Position numbers and translations under genes: made by a program
The notes under the pieces: model-generated
Told to the model about the DNA's origin: nothing
Seen by the model: only the letters and a program-made list of their open reading frames with translations
Databases searched by the model: none
Source: Ignelater luminosus
Taxonomy: Eukaryota > Arthropoda > Insecta > Coleoptera > Elateridae
Direction of reading: 5' to 3'
NCBI GenBank assembly: GCA_011009095.1
Contig: VTPC01000638.1
Coordinates: forward strand, 62,001-126,000
DNA: 64,000 bases
Part shown: positions 1 to 11,715 of the stretch, piece after piece
Layout: each line of letters starts with the position of its first letter
Position numbering within the stretch: the stretch's first letter is position 1

Positions 1-83
1 AACAAACACGAACAACCCGCTATAACCTTGTCTTCGCGCCTGCTTTACTATTTTCAAATTTAGCCAATCACGTAAGCCATCGC

Positions 84-197
84 ATCAAACTGACTGATGG
101 ATTTAGAAACGCTCCTAAAATTTAGAAAATTTGACCAAACTAAAGGTATGACGTCATTGTTTCAGACTGATAGTCAAGTTTGATCAAACTGACTGAT
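84..197. repeat. Short direct repeat and palindrome
   Basis: The 15-base word ATCAAACTGACTGAT occurs at 84-98 and again at 183-197. The second copy overlaps a perfect 14-base palindrome, AGTTTGATCAAACT, at 177-190. A TGACGTCA octamer lies between the copies near 150. No open frame is associated. It could be the end of an unrecognised repeat that extends outside the window. Confidence 0.5.
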
Positions 198-365
198 AGT
201 GTGACATAGGTTTTAGGAATCGCTAAACATATACAGATTTTGGTTCTAACATTTTTTGGAACCATTATTGGTTTATTGATTCCGATACCAAGAAGCGTTT
301 TTGAGCCGTTATTTCATACGACTCAGGTTTCCCATTACAATTCTTTTCTTTTAAGTAACTGACGT

Positions 366-2275
366 CCTTACTTACTTACTTAATTCCTTTTACTCCTCGG
401 TGGAGCATAGGGCTAGAACAAAATTCTTCCATTGGCCCCTGTCAACGGCCAACGTCTTAACTTGCGGTCAACTCTTGCCCATCCTCTTAGCCTTTCTGTG
501 CGGGGTCCTCCTCTAGGTAGTCCGAGGTCGACCCTGGGCCCTCCTACCCTGAGGGTTCCAGCCCAGGGCTTGTCGTCGATCCTCTCCGAGTCCTGTCGCA
601 GGATATGGCCTACTCATGTCTATTTCCTAGCCAGGACTAGTTTGTTGCATAAACAATGGTTGACAAAAACTTGAAGTTTGTTTTCGATCTGCCACGTAAC
701 TTTCCACGTTTCGCAGCCATATATAAGAGTACGAATTTGACACTGTTTTCAAAATTCCTCAATTTTGCCGACCATATGGGTCGAAGTTGTGTAAAGGCTG
801 CCTTGGTCTTAGCAATCCTGCTCTGCACATCCCTGCCAGCTCCACCGTCCTTTGTCACCATGCTTCCAAGGTAGCAAAACTCATCTACCCGTTCAACGTC
901 CTGGCTATTCAGTCTAAGAGTCGACTGGTTCAGGTTGTTGATTTGGATTTCCTTAGTTTTAGCTACATTAATCCGCATTCCAATATTAGCTGCTTCGGAT
1001 TTTAGATTTTACTAACTTCGTCTCTATATTTCTAAAGCTCGACGCCAATAAGCAGAGGTCGTCGGCGAAGTCGAGATCCTCAAGTCTCCTGCTCAACCCC
1101 CACTGGATTCCTCTGTTTCCATTAGTGGCCTTCCTCATCATTCTATTGATTGCCATACTAAAAATTAAAAGAAATAGCAGGCAACCCTGCCTAACGCCTG
1201 ATTTTACTGGGATGGGCTCGGAAAGCTTCTCTTGCGGCTCAATTTGACACGTGAAGTTTTTGTACGTAGCTTGAGTCATCCTTATAGTTTTCAAAGGAAT
1301 TTCGAATTCTTCCATCGATCTCCACAGTTTGTCTCTTGTAACCGAATTAAATGCGTTTTCGAAATCGACGAAGAGCATGTACAGCGAGGACTGAAACTCT
1401 GCTCCTTGCTCAAAAACTATTTTCAGGGTGTTGATCTGCTCAGTGCAGGAACGGCCTGCTTTGAATCCCGCTTGTTCCTACCTTAGCTGTCTGTCGACAG
1501 TATCAATTATACGGTTCAGGATAATTCTTGAAAGGATCTTGCTAAGCACGGAAAGTAGTGTGATGCCTCTCCAACAGTTACTGTCGGTCAAGTCCCCTTT
1601 CTTAGGAAGCTTAATCAAAATACCCTTATTCCATTCTACGGGTAGAGTTTTACTTTCCCAAATTTCTTTAGAAGAGGTTCCAGGATCTCGGCTGTTAGCT
1701 CTGGATCGACCTTCAGCGCCTCGGCGGTTACATTGTCAGCCCCTGGTGCCTTCCTCGTCTTGAGCTGCTCAATTGCTTGAATTACCTCTTCCCTTGTAGG
1801 TGGGGATGTTGAGATGTCGATTTTTCCTAGGATTATCAAGGTCAAGATCGAGATTTAAAACCTCAAGGAAATGTTGTCTCCATCTTTCAATTTGTTCCTT
1901 TTCAGTAGTCAAAAGTTCCCCCCTTGCATCTTTTACTGACTTATTGGAGGTGTAACATTTTTTGTTTGAAAGGTGTTTGGTCACTCGATACGGCTCTTTA
2001 GAGTTACCCGCCGCCGCCGCTTGTTGCGCACTATTGGCAAGTCAGTTAATGTAATTTCTCTTATCTTTTCTAAACATCTTCTTGACCGTTTTATTTAACT
2101 TGGAGTACTTTTTATTTGCTTTCGCCTTTGCTGCTTTGGTCCTGCTGATATTTCTTCTGGCCTTTGCCACTCTTCTGCCTTCTATTGCCTTCCATGTTTT
2201 CTCATACACCCATTCCTTTCTTCTTTGGTTACTGCTTTTGAACACAAGTACTCTAGTTATGTCTAAATAAAATTA
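366..2275 (-). mobile_element. RTE-clade non-LTR retrotransposon (LINE), 5'-truncated
   Basis: On the minus strand this holds the linker, reverse transcriptase and C-terminal part of a LINE polyprotein. It ends with a stop codon at 390-392, followed immediately by a short (AAGT)n tail at 368-382. Short tandem-repeat tails in place of poly(A) are usual for RTE-clade elements. The N-terminal AP-like endonuclease is missing, so the copy is 5'-truncated near 2275, as expected from incomplete target-primed reverse transcription. The clade assignment rests on the C-terminal style and the microsatellite tail and is an inference. Confidence 0.8.
390..2245 (-). pseudogene. Broken RTE reverse transcriptase reading frame
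   Basis: The protein is readable in pieces. A basic linker (2245-2042) and a gag-free connector (1984-1769) come first. The RT N-terminal motif with RKAPGADNVTAEALK follows (1845-1636). The RT palm comes next, with VDFENAFNSV (motif A), VKSGVRQGC and an intact FADDLCLL (motif C) at about 1378-986. The 'LNSQDVERVDEFCYLGSMV' region follows (978-637), and the extreme C-terminus ends CSTEE-stop. The frame is broken by an in-frame TAG at 1478-1480, where relatives usually have Gln before EQAGF, and by frameshifts near 1010, 1640-1650 and 700. This is a dead copy. A related active element elsewhere in the genome is plausible, since much of the RT stays well conserved. Confidence 0.8.
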
Positions 2276-4137
2276 AATAGAAGGGAAAATATTTAGTTGT
2301 AATCCTCGTGTCTAGGAGCAAGCAGCAATTAGCAGCACTGACGGTGAAGGGTTCCTGAATCGACAGGCAAAGGCAACACTTTTTTATTTATTTTAACTGA
2401 TTTACAAAATCTGGAGTATTGTGTTCGTGTGATGTGTTTTGTTGAATGAAAAAATCACTAGGAAATTAAAGAATTGCACCATATAGGATTTCTGCCGGCG
2501 AAACGTTAATATCTGTTTTTATTGCAGAACGCAGCGATGGGAGGATCCAAAGAAGTCTTTTAATCCAATTACGGATTCCCCTACAACGTATTGTTTGTTT
2601 CAGAGTTTTGTTCCATCGTTCTATTAGCTCTGACTAGTTGGATATTGAATAGTTAATTTTGTATCTATGGAGCCTATTCTAGACAGAAATGCAGAATAGA
2701 ACCATGACCTGTAACTACGTATTTAAGAGTTCCAAATCGTGATATTCAGTTATTTGTAAATGCGTTAAGTTTCAACATCACTGTATTTTAGAGGAATAGC
2801 TTCAAACCATCAATGATAGATAAAACACATTTAAATCCTTGATCTGATGCTAAATGTAAATTTTTTCAAAACAATGCTCTGGTTCTTGTATAGATTGAGC
2901 GGGAGGTTTAACACATCTTGTGATTTTATTAGCTTAGCAAGCCATGCATGTCTGAACTCAATACTTGATGTCTTGATTCGTGTTTGTCCAAATATATCTT
3001 TTTTCGACTAGATTCTTTATTCCGCCGACATCAGGATGCGATATTTGTCCAATTTCTGAAATATTTAAAAACAATATTGCTTGAGAACAACAGTCGTTTT
3101 GGGGTTACCAAAAAATGCAAGATGAATGAAATACTAACCTGCAATTGATGAGTTTACTGAACTAGGTGGAAGTTGTAAATTGAGATGTTGATAGATAGTG
3201 ATAAATTGTTATATCTGAATATTTACATAGTTGTTAATGGCAACTAGAAAACTTATTACTAGATTCTTAAATATAAATGTAATTAACATTACAGTACAGC
3301 CGTCCCTAAGAAGAAATTGATATTTGGAATACCATCAAAGAAACAGCTATTTGGATAAAAAACATTTGGACAAAAATGCGAAAAAAAAAAGAAAAGCTTA
3401 GTCTCTCACATACTGGAGGCAAGAAAAAGCGGTAATAGGACACTTAATTAAAAATAATAACTAAGTTGGTTGGAAATGAAAATGGAGATCAATATGAAGT
3501 TGGGGGAAATAGAAGAACAAAATATGGATGCAAATAAAACTGGAAAGCGTTTACTATAAAAAGAAAAAACTTAGTAAACAGCAAATTAAAAAAAAGACAT
3601 ACAACAGTGGGGAAACAAAGTCTGTTGTTGCTGGGGTTTTCAATGGAGAAAGAAGAGGCCTCGCTGTTGATGACGAGACTTATGCAATAATGAATTATGA
3701 TTGAAGAAACCATGCAGTACTCATTTATGAAAGAAAGCATTAAAAGCAGTTATAGATAGTAGAATATACAGAAAAGTTAAGAAGAATTTTGAATATATAC
3801 AGATCTAAGAAAAAAAAAGATACGCAATAAGAGAATTAAGGAACGGCAAAATAAAAACAAAAAGATCTAGAAAATAAAGTGAAAGAATAGAATGTAAAGT
3901 ATCTACGCATACATACATCATATTCATGAATAGTATATGTGTAAGAACCATGTTTGGATAGATAAACAAATAAAGACTTTTTTACAAAAAAAAGTAAAAG
4001 AACAAAAAAATGGTAAATTTAAGAACAGAGCAATCTTTAAACAAACAACTTAAGTCTAGAGTGTAGGCAAGAAGAAAAATTAATAAATGGATAAGGTAAA
4101 CGAGGACAGATAGTGATGCCAACATACAAACAATATA
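2276..4137. other. No recognisable gene
   Basis: AT-rich sequence without a convincing coding region. The 83-codon minus-strand frame at 3489-3740 is low-complexity, hydrophobic and most likely spurious. The strip around 2300-2360 is a little more GC-rich but shows no domain. Confidence 0.5.
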
Positions 4138-4553
4138 CTGGAACATCGAAATTGATCATAAATCACGTGACTACAAAATTTAGTGTTGGTTAGGAAACAC
4201 GTCTTGCACTATTGGCGGCTCTGCTGTAATAAACAGAATGTAGTTTTTTCGAGTGGCGTAGCATTAGATATATGACGAAACTACTTAAAACCTTAAATAT
4301 TTCAAATTTATTATCACACTTTGAATGCGCTAAATCTAACGTACCTTCAATTCACAAAAAGCAGATTTACTCTAGAAGAGATTGATTTTAAATCAAACAA
4401 AATAAGCTGTAAAAAATGCAAAACAAAAAGAACAAGAAATCACGCATGTAATGTTAGGTTAGAAATGTACTCGTGAGGACCAACGTCGAAATATAATCTC
4501 GCGCCATTTTTAATTAGTGATCACGTGATTTGTGATTATTTTCGATGTCCCGG
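4138..4553. mobile_element. TA-flanked inverted-repeat element (MITE-like)
   Basis: A 33-bp terminal inverted repeat lies at 4138-4170 and 4521-4553. It begins C(T/C)GG(A/G)ACATCGAAA and ends in AAATCACGTGA, with about five mismatches between arms. Each end is flanked by TA (4136-4137 and 4554-4555), the target duplication of Tc1/mariner-type insertion. The 416-bp body has no open frame, so this is a non-autonomous element. Assignment to Tc1/mariner rests only on the TA flanks and size. Confidence 0.7.
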
Positions 4554-5070
4554 TAGAAGGGTTCAGAAATAAAATAAGAAATAAGAAATAAAAAAAGTTT
4601 AGAAAATATCAATTTGTTTCCCATGGTGGCTTTTTTTTCAACGCGTGTATTCACTAAAATATGGCGTCCTACAGGGTTTCAACCTTGGTTCGCTGCTATT
4701 TATAATTTCATAAATGATCTTTGATGAGCTTTATAGTCTAATAAATTATTCTATGAAGATCTTAAGTTTTTCTCAGAAGTATTTGCGTGTGCTTGGTGTA
4801 GATTTAAAAAACTTGATCTAAATATTTATGAAAATGCAAGCTTATATCGGTCTCTGGAAAAAAAGCATCTTATTGCACGTCCTGTTACGACAATTATAAT
4901 AAAGCAAGAGAAAGAAAAGCTGAAAGATTATGTAGTTGTAACATACCTTAAAGAGATATCCTAATACAGTAGTTGATATTTATGAGGCATCGCAAAATTT
5001 CTCTGTAACCAGTTTGTATTTGCAGTCTTTCTAGACTTACATGTTAACCTTTCCTTGCTCCCTTTCTATA

Positions 5071-5775
5071 ATGGGGTCGTTTTCTAAAATGGATTTATTG
5101 AAATCTAAACACATATTATCATCTTAGATAGGATATATAATTAATATTCATTAACAGTTTTTTCCGTAATATGATTTGATAACTAAAGAGTTATAAGCAA
5201 ACAAAATAGTTTTTCTTTAGTAGTGACGTCACAGTTCGTCGGTAAAAGGTCTGTACAAATAGTAGAGCTGACAACGTCGCAATCATATTGTTGTGTCTTT
5301 GCTGTCATTCGTTAGTTGTCGGGTTTCTCCGCTTTGTCGATTTCAACCAAAGATATTATAAGTATCTGTATTTTTTACGTCTGTTATTGACTATGGTTTT
5401 GTGGTTTAGTGGTTAGCTTACTTGTATAAAACTTTGTAAATACTTCGTGCTTCTTCGTTTTACAAACAACCGACATAATACCGCATAACCTCAACAATTT
5501 GAAAATTCAAACTTCTAAGCGCCTTCTACAGTAAGCTTCTAATTCTAGTCATCAAACCGACAGCATCCGCATCCCATGTAAGCGCTCCCGTTTTCACTGT
5601 TGTCATACCGTCAAATATTTGTGACGTCACAGGAGTGGCGGGAAAAGTGTTTTTGAACTTTAAATTGAAAAAAATAGTGAAAATAGAAGCAGGGAAAATC
5701 TGAAAAAAAGCCAGCGTTAATTTAAAGCGAAAGCAGCCCAAATAAGTAAAAATAATATTTTAGGAAACGACCCAT
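5071..5775. mobile_element. Inverted-repeat element with symmetric TGACGTCA sites
   Basis: The ends form an imperfect inverted repeat. ATGGGGTCGTTTTCTAAAAT at 5071-5090 matches the reverse complement of 5757-5775, with one indel and one substitution. The 10-base palindrome GTGACGTCAC occurs twice, at 5223-5232 and 5621-5630, about 150 bp in from each end. The interior has no believable coding frame. The layout fits a non-autonomous DNA transposon of about 705 bp. No clear target duplication is visible, so the exact ends are uncertain. Confidence 0.6.
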
Positions 5776-6328
5776 TGCTGAAACAGTACAAGTTCATGTG
5801 CAAACTATTGGTGTTTGGTTGTTCAGATGGAATCCAATGCCCGCTAAGACGACAATTTTTTGTGGGGGCTTTTCAGGTATCAGTCAGATCTAATAATAGT
5901 AATTCAGGGGTATGTCAGCTTCCGATTGTTGTAAAGTAGGTCCCAGGCAACGCCAGTAATATTATCCTCCGAAATAAGATAAAGTCAGTTATTCATCTGC
6001 ACAGTTCAATGACTTACAATAACCGGTTTTGGTTTTTCGAGACAAAACTATTTAGCGATTAAAACTCAATACCCACTGATTGAACAATGAATTCAAAGAA
6101 TCGATGTATAATATCGGAAAATAATTGCTGTCAAAGCATCTGGTCTAACATAAGTCGATATAATTTTGTGATCTTTTGCAGGTAAAAATGACAAGAAATA
6201 GCAGGAAATTATATGAGAACGGATGAGAAAAGACAATGTCAGACTACAACTTCCATAAGAAGAAGAAGGCAGGTAATTACTCGTTCATCCTGGATGGAAA
6301 TGAGAAGCAGAGAAAGAGAGAGAAAGAG

Positions 6329-6384
<56 letters not shown>

Positions 6385-8813
6385 GCTAGAAGCTTGTTGA
6401 AAATATTTGTTTTGGCCTACCCTAAAACCGCGATCAGTGTTAATGAGGCACCTTCCGATTTTAGGTTTAATAATTTCTTGGAGTAGGTTTAGCCTTAGCA
6501 GTTGAAGCGCTACCCCTGCAGGAGAAAGGACAGAATTATTTAAATTTCCAAACTCTAGCATCTTTTGTAATTTTTCTTAGTGGTGCTTATGAATATCGGA
6601 GCTGGTTAAATGAAAGCCTCCGTTCTTCTATGGTGGTTAGCCCTTGAGTAGAAGATTAAATACAACCATCACCTCTTTCCTTTTTTTAGAGAACTAATGG
6701 TGGGACAATGAAACGGTTTATTTTGTAATGGATAACCTATGTTAATTACTGTCTTTGTGTCATTTTACAGATTCAATCGTTGATATTAGAGAAACATATT
6801 ATTTTTCTCTCTGTTTAATATTGTACTTACAGAATTCTGTTTGATTTCAGACATCGAAGGCTTTAGGGATTTCAATATATTCATGCAAATTATATCTCCA
6901 GGCTAGTTAGCGATTTATTTTATTTTAATTAAAGAAAATAAAATTAAAGAAATGATTGGATAATAAAATGGGTTAAATTTCGTTCAATATGTAACGGTTT
7001 TATTGTTAGCAAATTGCTGAATAGTAGTAAATTTGCTGACTTTAATTTATTAGAAGTATTAGCTTATCCAAACAGCTGAGGAAAAGCTTAAAAGTATTAT
7101 TGCAAGGTAACAGCCCAATTTAATTTAATCTGTTAAACCGCCCGTTACGATTGCTAAAAAGGGAAACGTGCAAGTTCACCTCCTGTTCATGACGGAAAGA
7201 CTCATTTTAAGTGCTTCGTAATCAGATTAAAATTTTAAGAGGCTTCTCCAATTTTCAGAAGCGGAAAACGTAATTAAAACTAAGGCAACTCAATTATTTC
7301 ATTCAAAACGTCGCCAAAGTATAAGGATGTTTGACCTGGGGTTCACGTTAAATTGGCTGTGATATTAGACCTTTTGTTATGAATACTGATTAATACTACG
7401 AGACATTAATTGTTACGCCACATTTAGAAGACAATTATTCCCACCAAATGTCTGGAAAAGTAACAGGTACGATGTGGTTTAATCGTTGAATCTGGAACGC
7501 ACCCTTTTTAATGAATTACCTTAAAATGTAAATTTAATATTCCCCGGAAATCTTGAATAAATAGCACCTAACGTTAAGTTTACGTTTGCACTTTATAAAA
7601 CATCTCATCACACATCAAATCTAATTTAAAATAAGTAATTCCAAGAACACCAGAGAGAATTTCGTCCGCTTCGCGCTGACATACTGTGTTTAGTTTGGAT
7701 TAATTAATTAAACATGTAAAGTACATTAGTTTAACCTCCCTAGACAAAATCTAGATGGGGGATGCTGACCCCCTACGGTCTTATGGGTTGATGTTCTTAC
7801 ACCTCACAATAAACTTACTTGGTCTTTGTTAGGAAAGCAAAATGGTTCCGAATATTAATGACTTCGGTATTTACATCAAATTTGTCTAACTGTCAAATAT
7901 CAAACAGACTGTTAGTTAAGTAAGCTATTATATAATTCATTTTATCTTACATCGCAGTGGAGAAACAATCCAGAAATACTGACAAGGAAAATTTCAAAAC
8001 GGAAACAAAATCATCTCATTCGAAAGGTAAAAAGCTTCCATCTATGTTAAATTCTGAAAATTAAAAAAAAACAAAGTACTATGAAACAGTTTATTCATGT
8101 CATAAAGCAGTTTCTTAAACTTATTTTGATAAGGAAACTAATTATTATTGTCAGTAGGATACAAAACTGAATGTTTTATGTAAAATCGTGTTCAACCAAG
8201 GACATATATCACTTGGTCATTAAAAATGAGATAAAACTCATAAAAATATTAACAAAACTAGAAATTCATAACATTCCTTAAAAAATATGTTAATTGAAAA
8301 TCTTCTGACTCAATATGCCTTAAGACCAACAGTTATTGGTATTACATATCCTAAAAGCAACGCCGATAGTTCTTTAAAATGAAGATTTGAATAAAACTTT
8401 TTAATCTCTTCTTATTAGAGAAAACTAGAAATAAATACCTGTTGAAGATTAGAATAAAGAGACTAGAGAAAGTTCTCGATAGTTGCAGTTTCCTTTTCTA
8501 CCAAGAATAATTTTATTTTCTAGTAAAGTAAATATTGAATATCTGAATGTATTTTCTAAGAATGGGCTTGTTAATGATGTGGAAGAAACCAGTCAACATT
8601 TGAACCTTATATTCGATTAACTTGCAAACTGTGACAATCTTCTATTTTCTATTTCAGTATAATACACAGATTGATAGGAATTTCCTTGGTCAATTAATTA
8701 CTTATTAGGTCTGTGATTAGTACTATAGTTTGCAGGTTTTGCGCAATCCTTAGCATCATATCTAAATACACATTACTAGCGTAATGCTTGAATTTGCAAT
8801 CATAAGTTGAGTA
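5776..8813. other. No recognisable gene; one microsatellite
   Basis: AT-rich DNA with no domain-bearing frame. A GA microsatellite (listed separately) lies at 6307-6383, and the 94-codon minus-strand frame over it is an artefact of that repeat. A short imperfect hairpin (CTAACTGTC with GACTGTTAG) sits near 7887-7917. Confidence 0.5.
6307..6383. repeat. (GA)n / (GAAA)n microsatellite
   Basis: A mixed GAAA and GA tract resolves into an uninterrupted GA run in its second half. It would read as a poly-Ser/Leu peptide on the minus strand, which should not be annotated as protein. Confidence 0.97.
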
Positions 8814-9075
8814 GTATAAGACTTGGTGTGCAAACAGAATAGTTACATTACGCGTCTGCGCATTGTCGAATAACCCTTCTTATTTTATCTGTGTTGGATA
8901 AAGGTGCGTACGGACTTTGTGAGGATGCCTTGTCTGCGTCTTGCAATGTCGATACCTATTGTCTATAGACTCCATGACAAAAATGCTTTAAAGTATGCTA
9001 GGCATCCTCACAAAGTCGGTATGCACCTTAAGGCGCCCGTGGTTTGCAAGCCAAATGCAAACTGGCCATCATATT
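8814..9075. mobile_element. Foldback element, copy A (relative at 46993-47383)
   Basis: It opens with GTATAAGACTTGGTGTGCAAAC and closes with GTGGTTTGCAAGCCAAATGC followed by AAACTGGCCAT. Both ends are shared with a second copy near 47 kb, in the same orientation. Internally a 30-base inverted repeat (8901-8930 against 9000-9029, 28 of 30 matching) could form a long stem with a loop of about 69 bases. No coding capacity. It is probably a non-autonomous hairpin-forming transposon. True ends may extend further left, where weaker similarity to copy B continues to about 8735. Confidence 0.6.
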
Positions 9076-9737
9076 TATGTAGCTTTATAATGATATTTAC
9101 AAATACGCAATCCACACATTTTTGCACCAGAGGCCGCTGCTGATTATCCTTGTTTTTGAAGATAGGTACAACAAAGTTGAGAAAATTTCTCTGATGTCAT
9201 CAAACCCTAAACGAGAGAAAAAATTTGAACGTCCGCTATTTTAATTCTCGTTTCTTGGACCGGAGAATATGAAAAATAACAAATTGCTTAGATAACAGGC
9301 TCTTAGTCTCTCTTTATCCAAATACATTGCGTGTGGTGAAGTCACATTTTACGCAAGCTATGCCTGCTGCAACAGAGCATGACATGACAACAACTAAAAA
9401 ATCTCTTCAAGTGAGAATAGTAATCTGTTTAAGATGATATGGGAAAGTTGTTTAGTAGGACCATATCATATAGAATTATTTATTATTTAATTCTTTGAAC
9501 TGACTGTTTCGACAATTTTAACAATTTAGGCGCATTCTTGTTCTTTCTGTCGTTCTAGTTAAGTTATGCACTTCTTTCGTAGTATATGTTATTCGTTCAG
9601 ATGGTTATGCAAATTGACTTAAAACACAGAAAGAAATATTGCAATACGTTTGATGCCATTCAGTAAAATTCTAGTTTTTAATAAAAAGAAGAAATCCACA
9701 TATTTACTGTTATCTTCTTTGTAATGGCTACATCATA

Positions 9738-11715
9738 TATATAAAAGGAAACAGACCATAACCTATAATTAGCAGACGTCAGCATAAAACTTAGAAAATC
9801 TAACAAAAAAGCCAAACCGCTAAAAGTTAATCTTAAACACCTAAAAAACGATAACTTTAAACAACAACTAAATACAGAAACGTAATAGTTTTTATAAAGC
9901 AGCAGATGTAAGCGTTGAATGGAGCAAGATGGAAAATGCTGTACACAAAGCTGGAAAAGAAGTTCTTGGTGAAAAACATGACTGGATGACACCGGAAATA
10001 GCTGAACCAATAAACAAAAAAAGAAAATACAAAAATATAGATCAAATAAAACATAAGAAGAGAAATGGATGAAGAAGAGCTGCATAGAGCTAGAAGAACT
10101 CAACAACAAACATGACACCTCAAATTTACCAAGGGTAACTAGAAATAAAAAAAAAATAAAATAAAATAGAAACGATGAGAATAAAATAAAAGAAATCTGG
10201 GAACAGTATATAAAGTAACTGTTTAATGACGAAAGAAAAAATGAACAAGCAACGATAAGTGAAGACTAAAACTTAGAAGTCTTATAATCAGAAGTAAAGC
10301 ATGCTATAAGGAATGCAAAAGCAGAAAAAGCTCCAGGCCCAGATGAATTTCCAGTCGAATTAATAAAAGTTTTAGTTGATAGTAATATAGTGAGATTAAT
10401 CAATATTGTTAACCAGATATTACCTAAAAGGCAAAAATCCAAAGCAATAGCTTGAATCAGTCTTCATACTCTTAGCTAGAAAGAACAAGCCCAAAACATG
10501 CAGTGACTACAGACAGCTTGGTCAATCTCATGAGCCAATAATTAAAAGCCTTATTGAATATTGTCTAAAACAAAATATACAAGAAATGTAAAGAACAGAT
10601 AGATGAAACAGTTCGACTTCAGAAGAGGCATGGATATAAGGGAACACTATTTGCAATGACGGTTTTTCTTCAGAAATGTCTAGATTACAATAAACTATAT
10701 ATCAGTGCTTTATAGATTTTTGAAAGGTTTTCGACCGACTGCAGCATATGAAATTAAAAGAAAAGCTAAAAAATATCAAATTAGACAACAAAAATATAGA
10801 GATCATCAAGCATATATGTACATTAGAATCAGAAAGCAGTAATAAAGGTTAACGACATAGAGACTAATAAGACAGGTTGCCAACACTTTTTAACGTGTAC
10901 TTCCAAGTCATCTTCAGAAAAGCTTTATGAGAAGAAGGTGGGAAAATAATAAACACCGTAAGATTTGCTAACGACACAGTAATTCTGGCTGAAAGTATAG
11001 AAGATCTACAAACGCTAATAGACTCAATTAACAGCGAATGCATACAAACTGGACTAGACATCAACACCGACAAGACTAATAAATTGATGATCATATCAAA
11101 GACACTCGTAGATAATCTACAATTAACTCTAAACGGACAACAAATTGAAAGAGTGGAAAAATATAAATATTCTGGAGCATGTATTTACTTTGAATTGGAT
11201 CCAGACCAAGAAATCCGAGTAAAAATCGAGATGACAAGGGCAGCATTTATAAAGTTCATTATTCTGCGACGGAAATCTACATAAACATGTCACTGAGATT
11301 GATGTTTGTCGAATGTTACGTCTGGTCCCAATCACTATACGGAGGGGAAACGTGGGCATTAAAGGCGCAGATAACAAAGAAAATTGAAGTCTTCAAACTT
11401 TGGATATGCAGACGTATGCTAAAAATACCATGGAATGAAGAAGTGCTAAGAAGGGTAGGTCGAGATAGAAAATTATTAAGAACAATTAAAATGCCCAAAA
11501 CAGCAAAATACACGCTGTTACAAGTGATCATGCAAGGTAGAATAGATAGAAAGAGAAGAATTGGGAAAAAGAAGAAGTCAGGGCTGCAAAATATCCGAAA
11601 ATGGAGAAACATGAATGTGGAAGAACTATTCCACGCTGCTAAGGACAGAGATGCTTTAAAAAAGTGATCGCTAACCTTCGTTGATGGAGACGGCGTAGGA
11701 AGAAGACATCATTAA
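9738..11715 (+). mobile_element. RTE/BovB-like LINE, 5'-truncated and decayed
   Basis: A plus-strand LINE remnant can be followed from the end of the endonuclease domain (TDHNL near 9755, where SDHxL is usual) through the linker, reverse transcriptase and C-terminal region to about 11,700. Order and wording match the RTE/BovB type common in insects: KAEKAPGPDE, DFEKAF-like, a FADD-equivalent, then LNGQQIERVEKYKY and RKKKS. The 3' end lacks a poly(A) tail. The family assignment is from recognition of motifs, not from a search. Confidence 0.75.
9880..11667 (+). pseudogene. Broken RTE/BovB-like reverse transcriptase frame
   Basis: The frame is interrupted by many stops and shifts. Recognisable pieces are a linker with EVLGEKHDWMTPEIAE (about 9950-10010), an RT N-terminal block KAEKAPGPDEFPVELIK (about 10315-10375), a QFGFRRGM-like block (about 10600-10630), motif A with DFxKxFD (about 10710-10735), and motif C at 10964-10975. 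Motif C reads FAND where FADD or YADD is expected, so one catalytic aspartate is substituted. The thumb and C-terminal parts then read LTLNGQQIERVEKYKY (11084-11284) and LYGGETWALKAQ...EVFKLWICRRMLKIPW (11287-11667). Clearly non-functional. Confidence 0.75.

Noticed and set aside
3489..3740. 83-codon minus-strand hydrophobic frame
   Set aside because: Phe/Leu/Ile-rich translation of A-rich DNA, no domain and no splice or start context.
9678..10118. 146-codon minus-strand frame
   Set aside because: Antisense shadow of the plus-strand RTE/BovB-like LINE; low-complexity Ser/Phe/Leu content.
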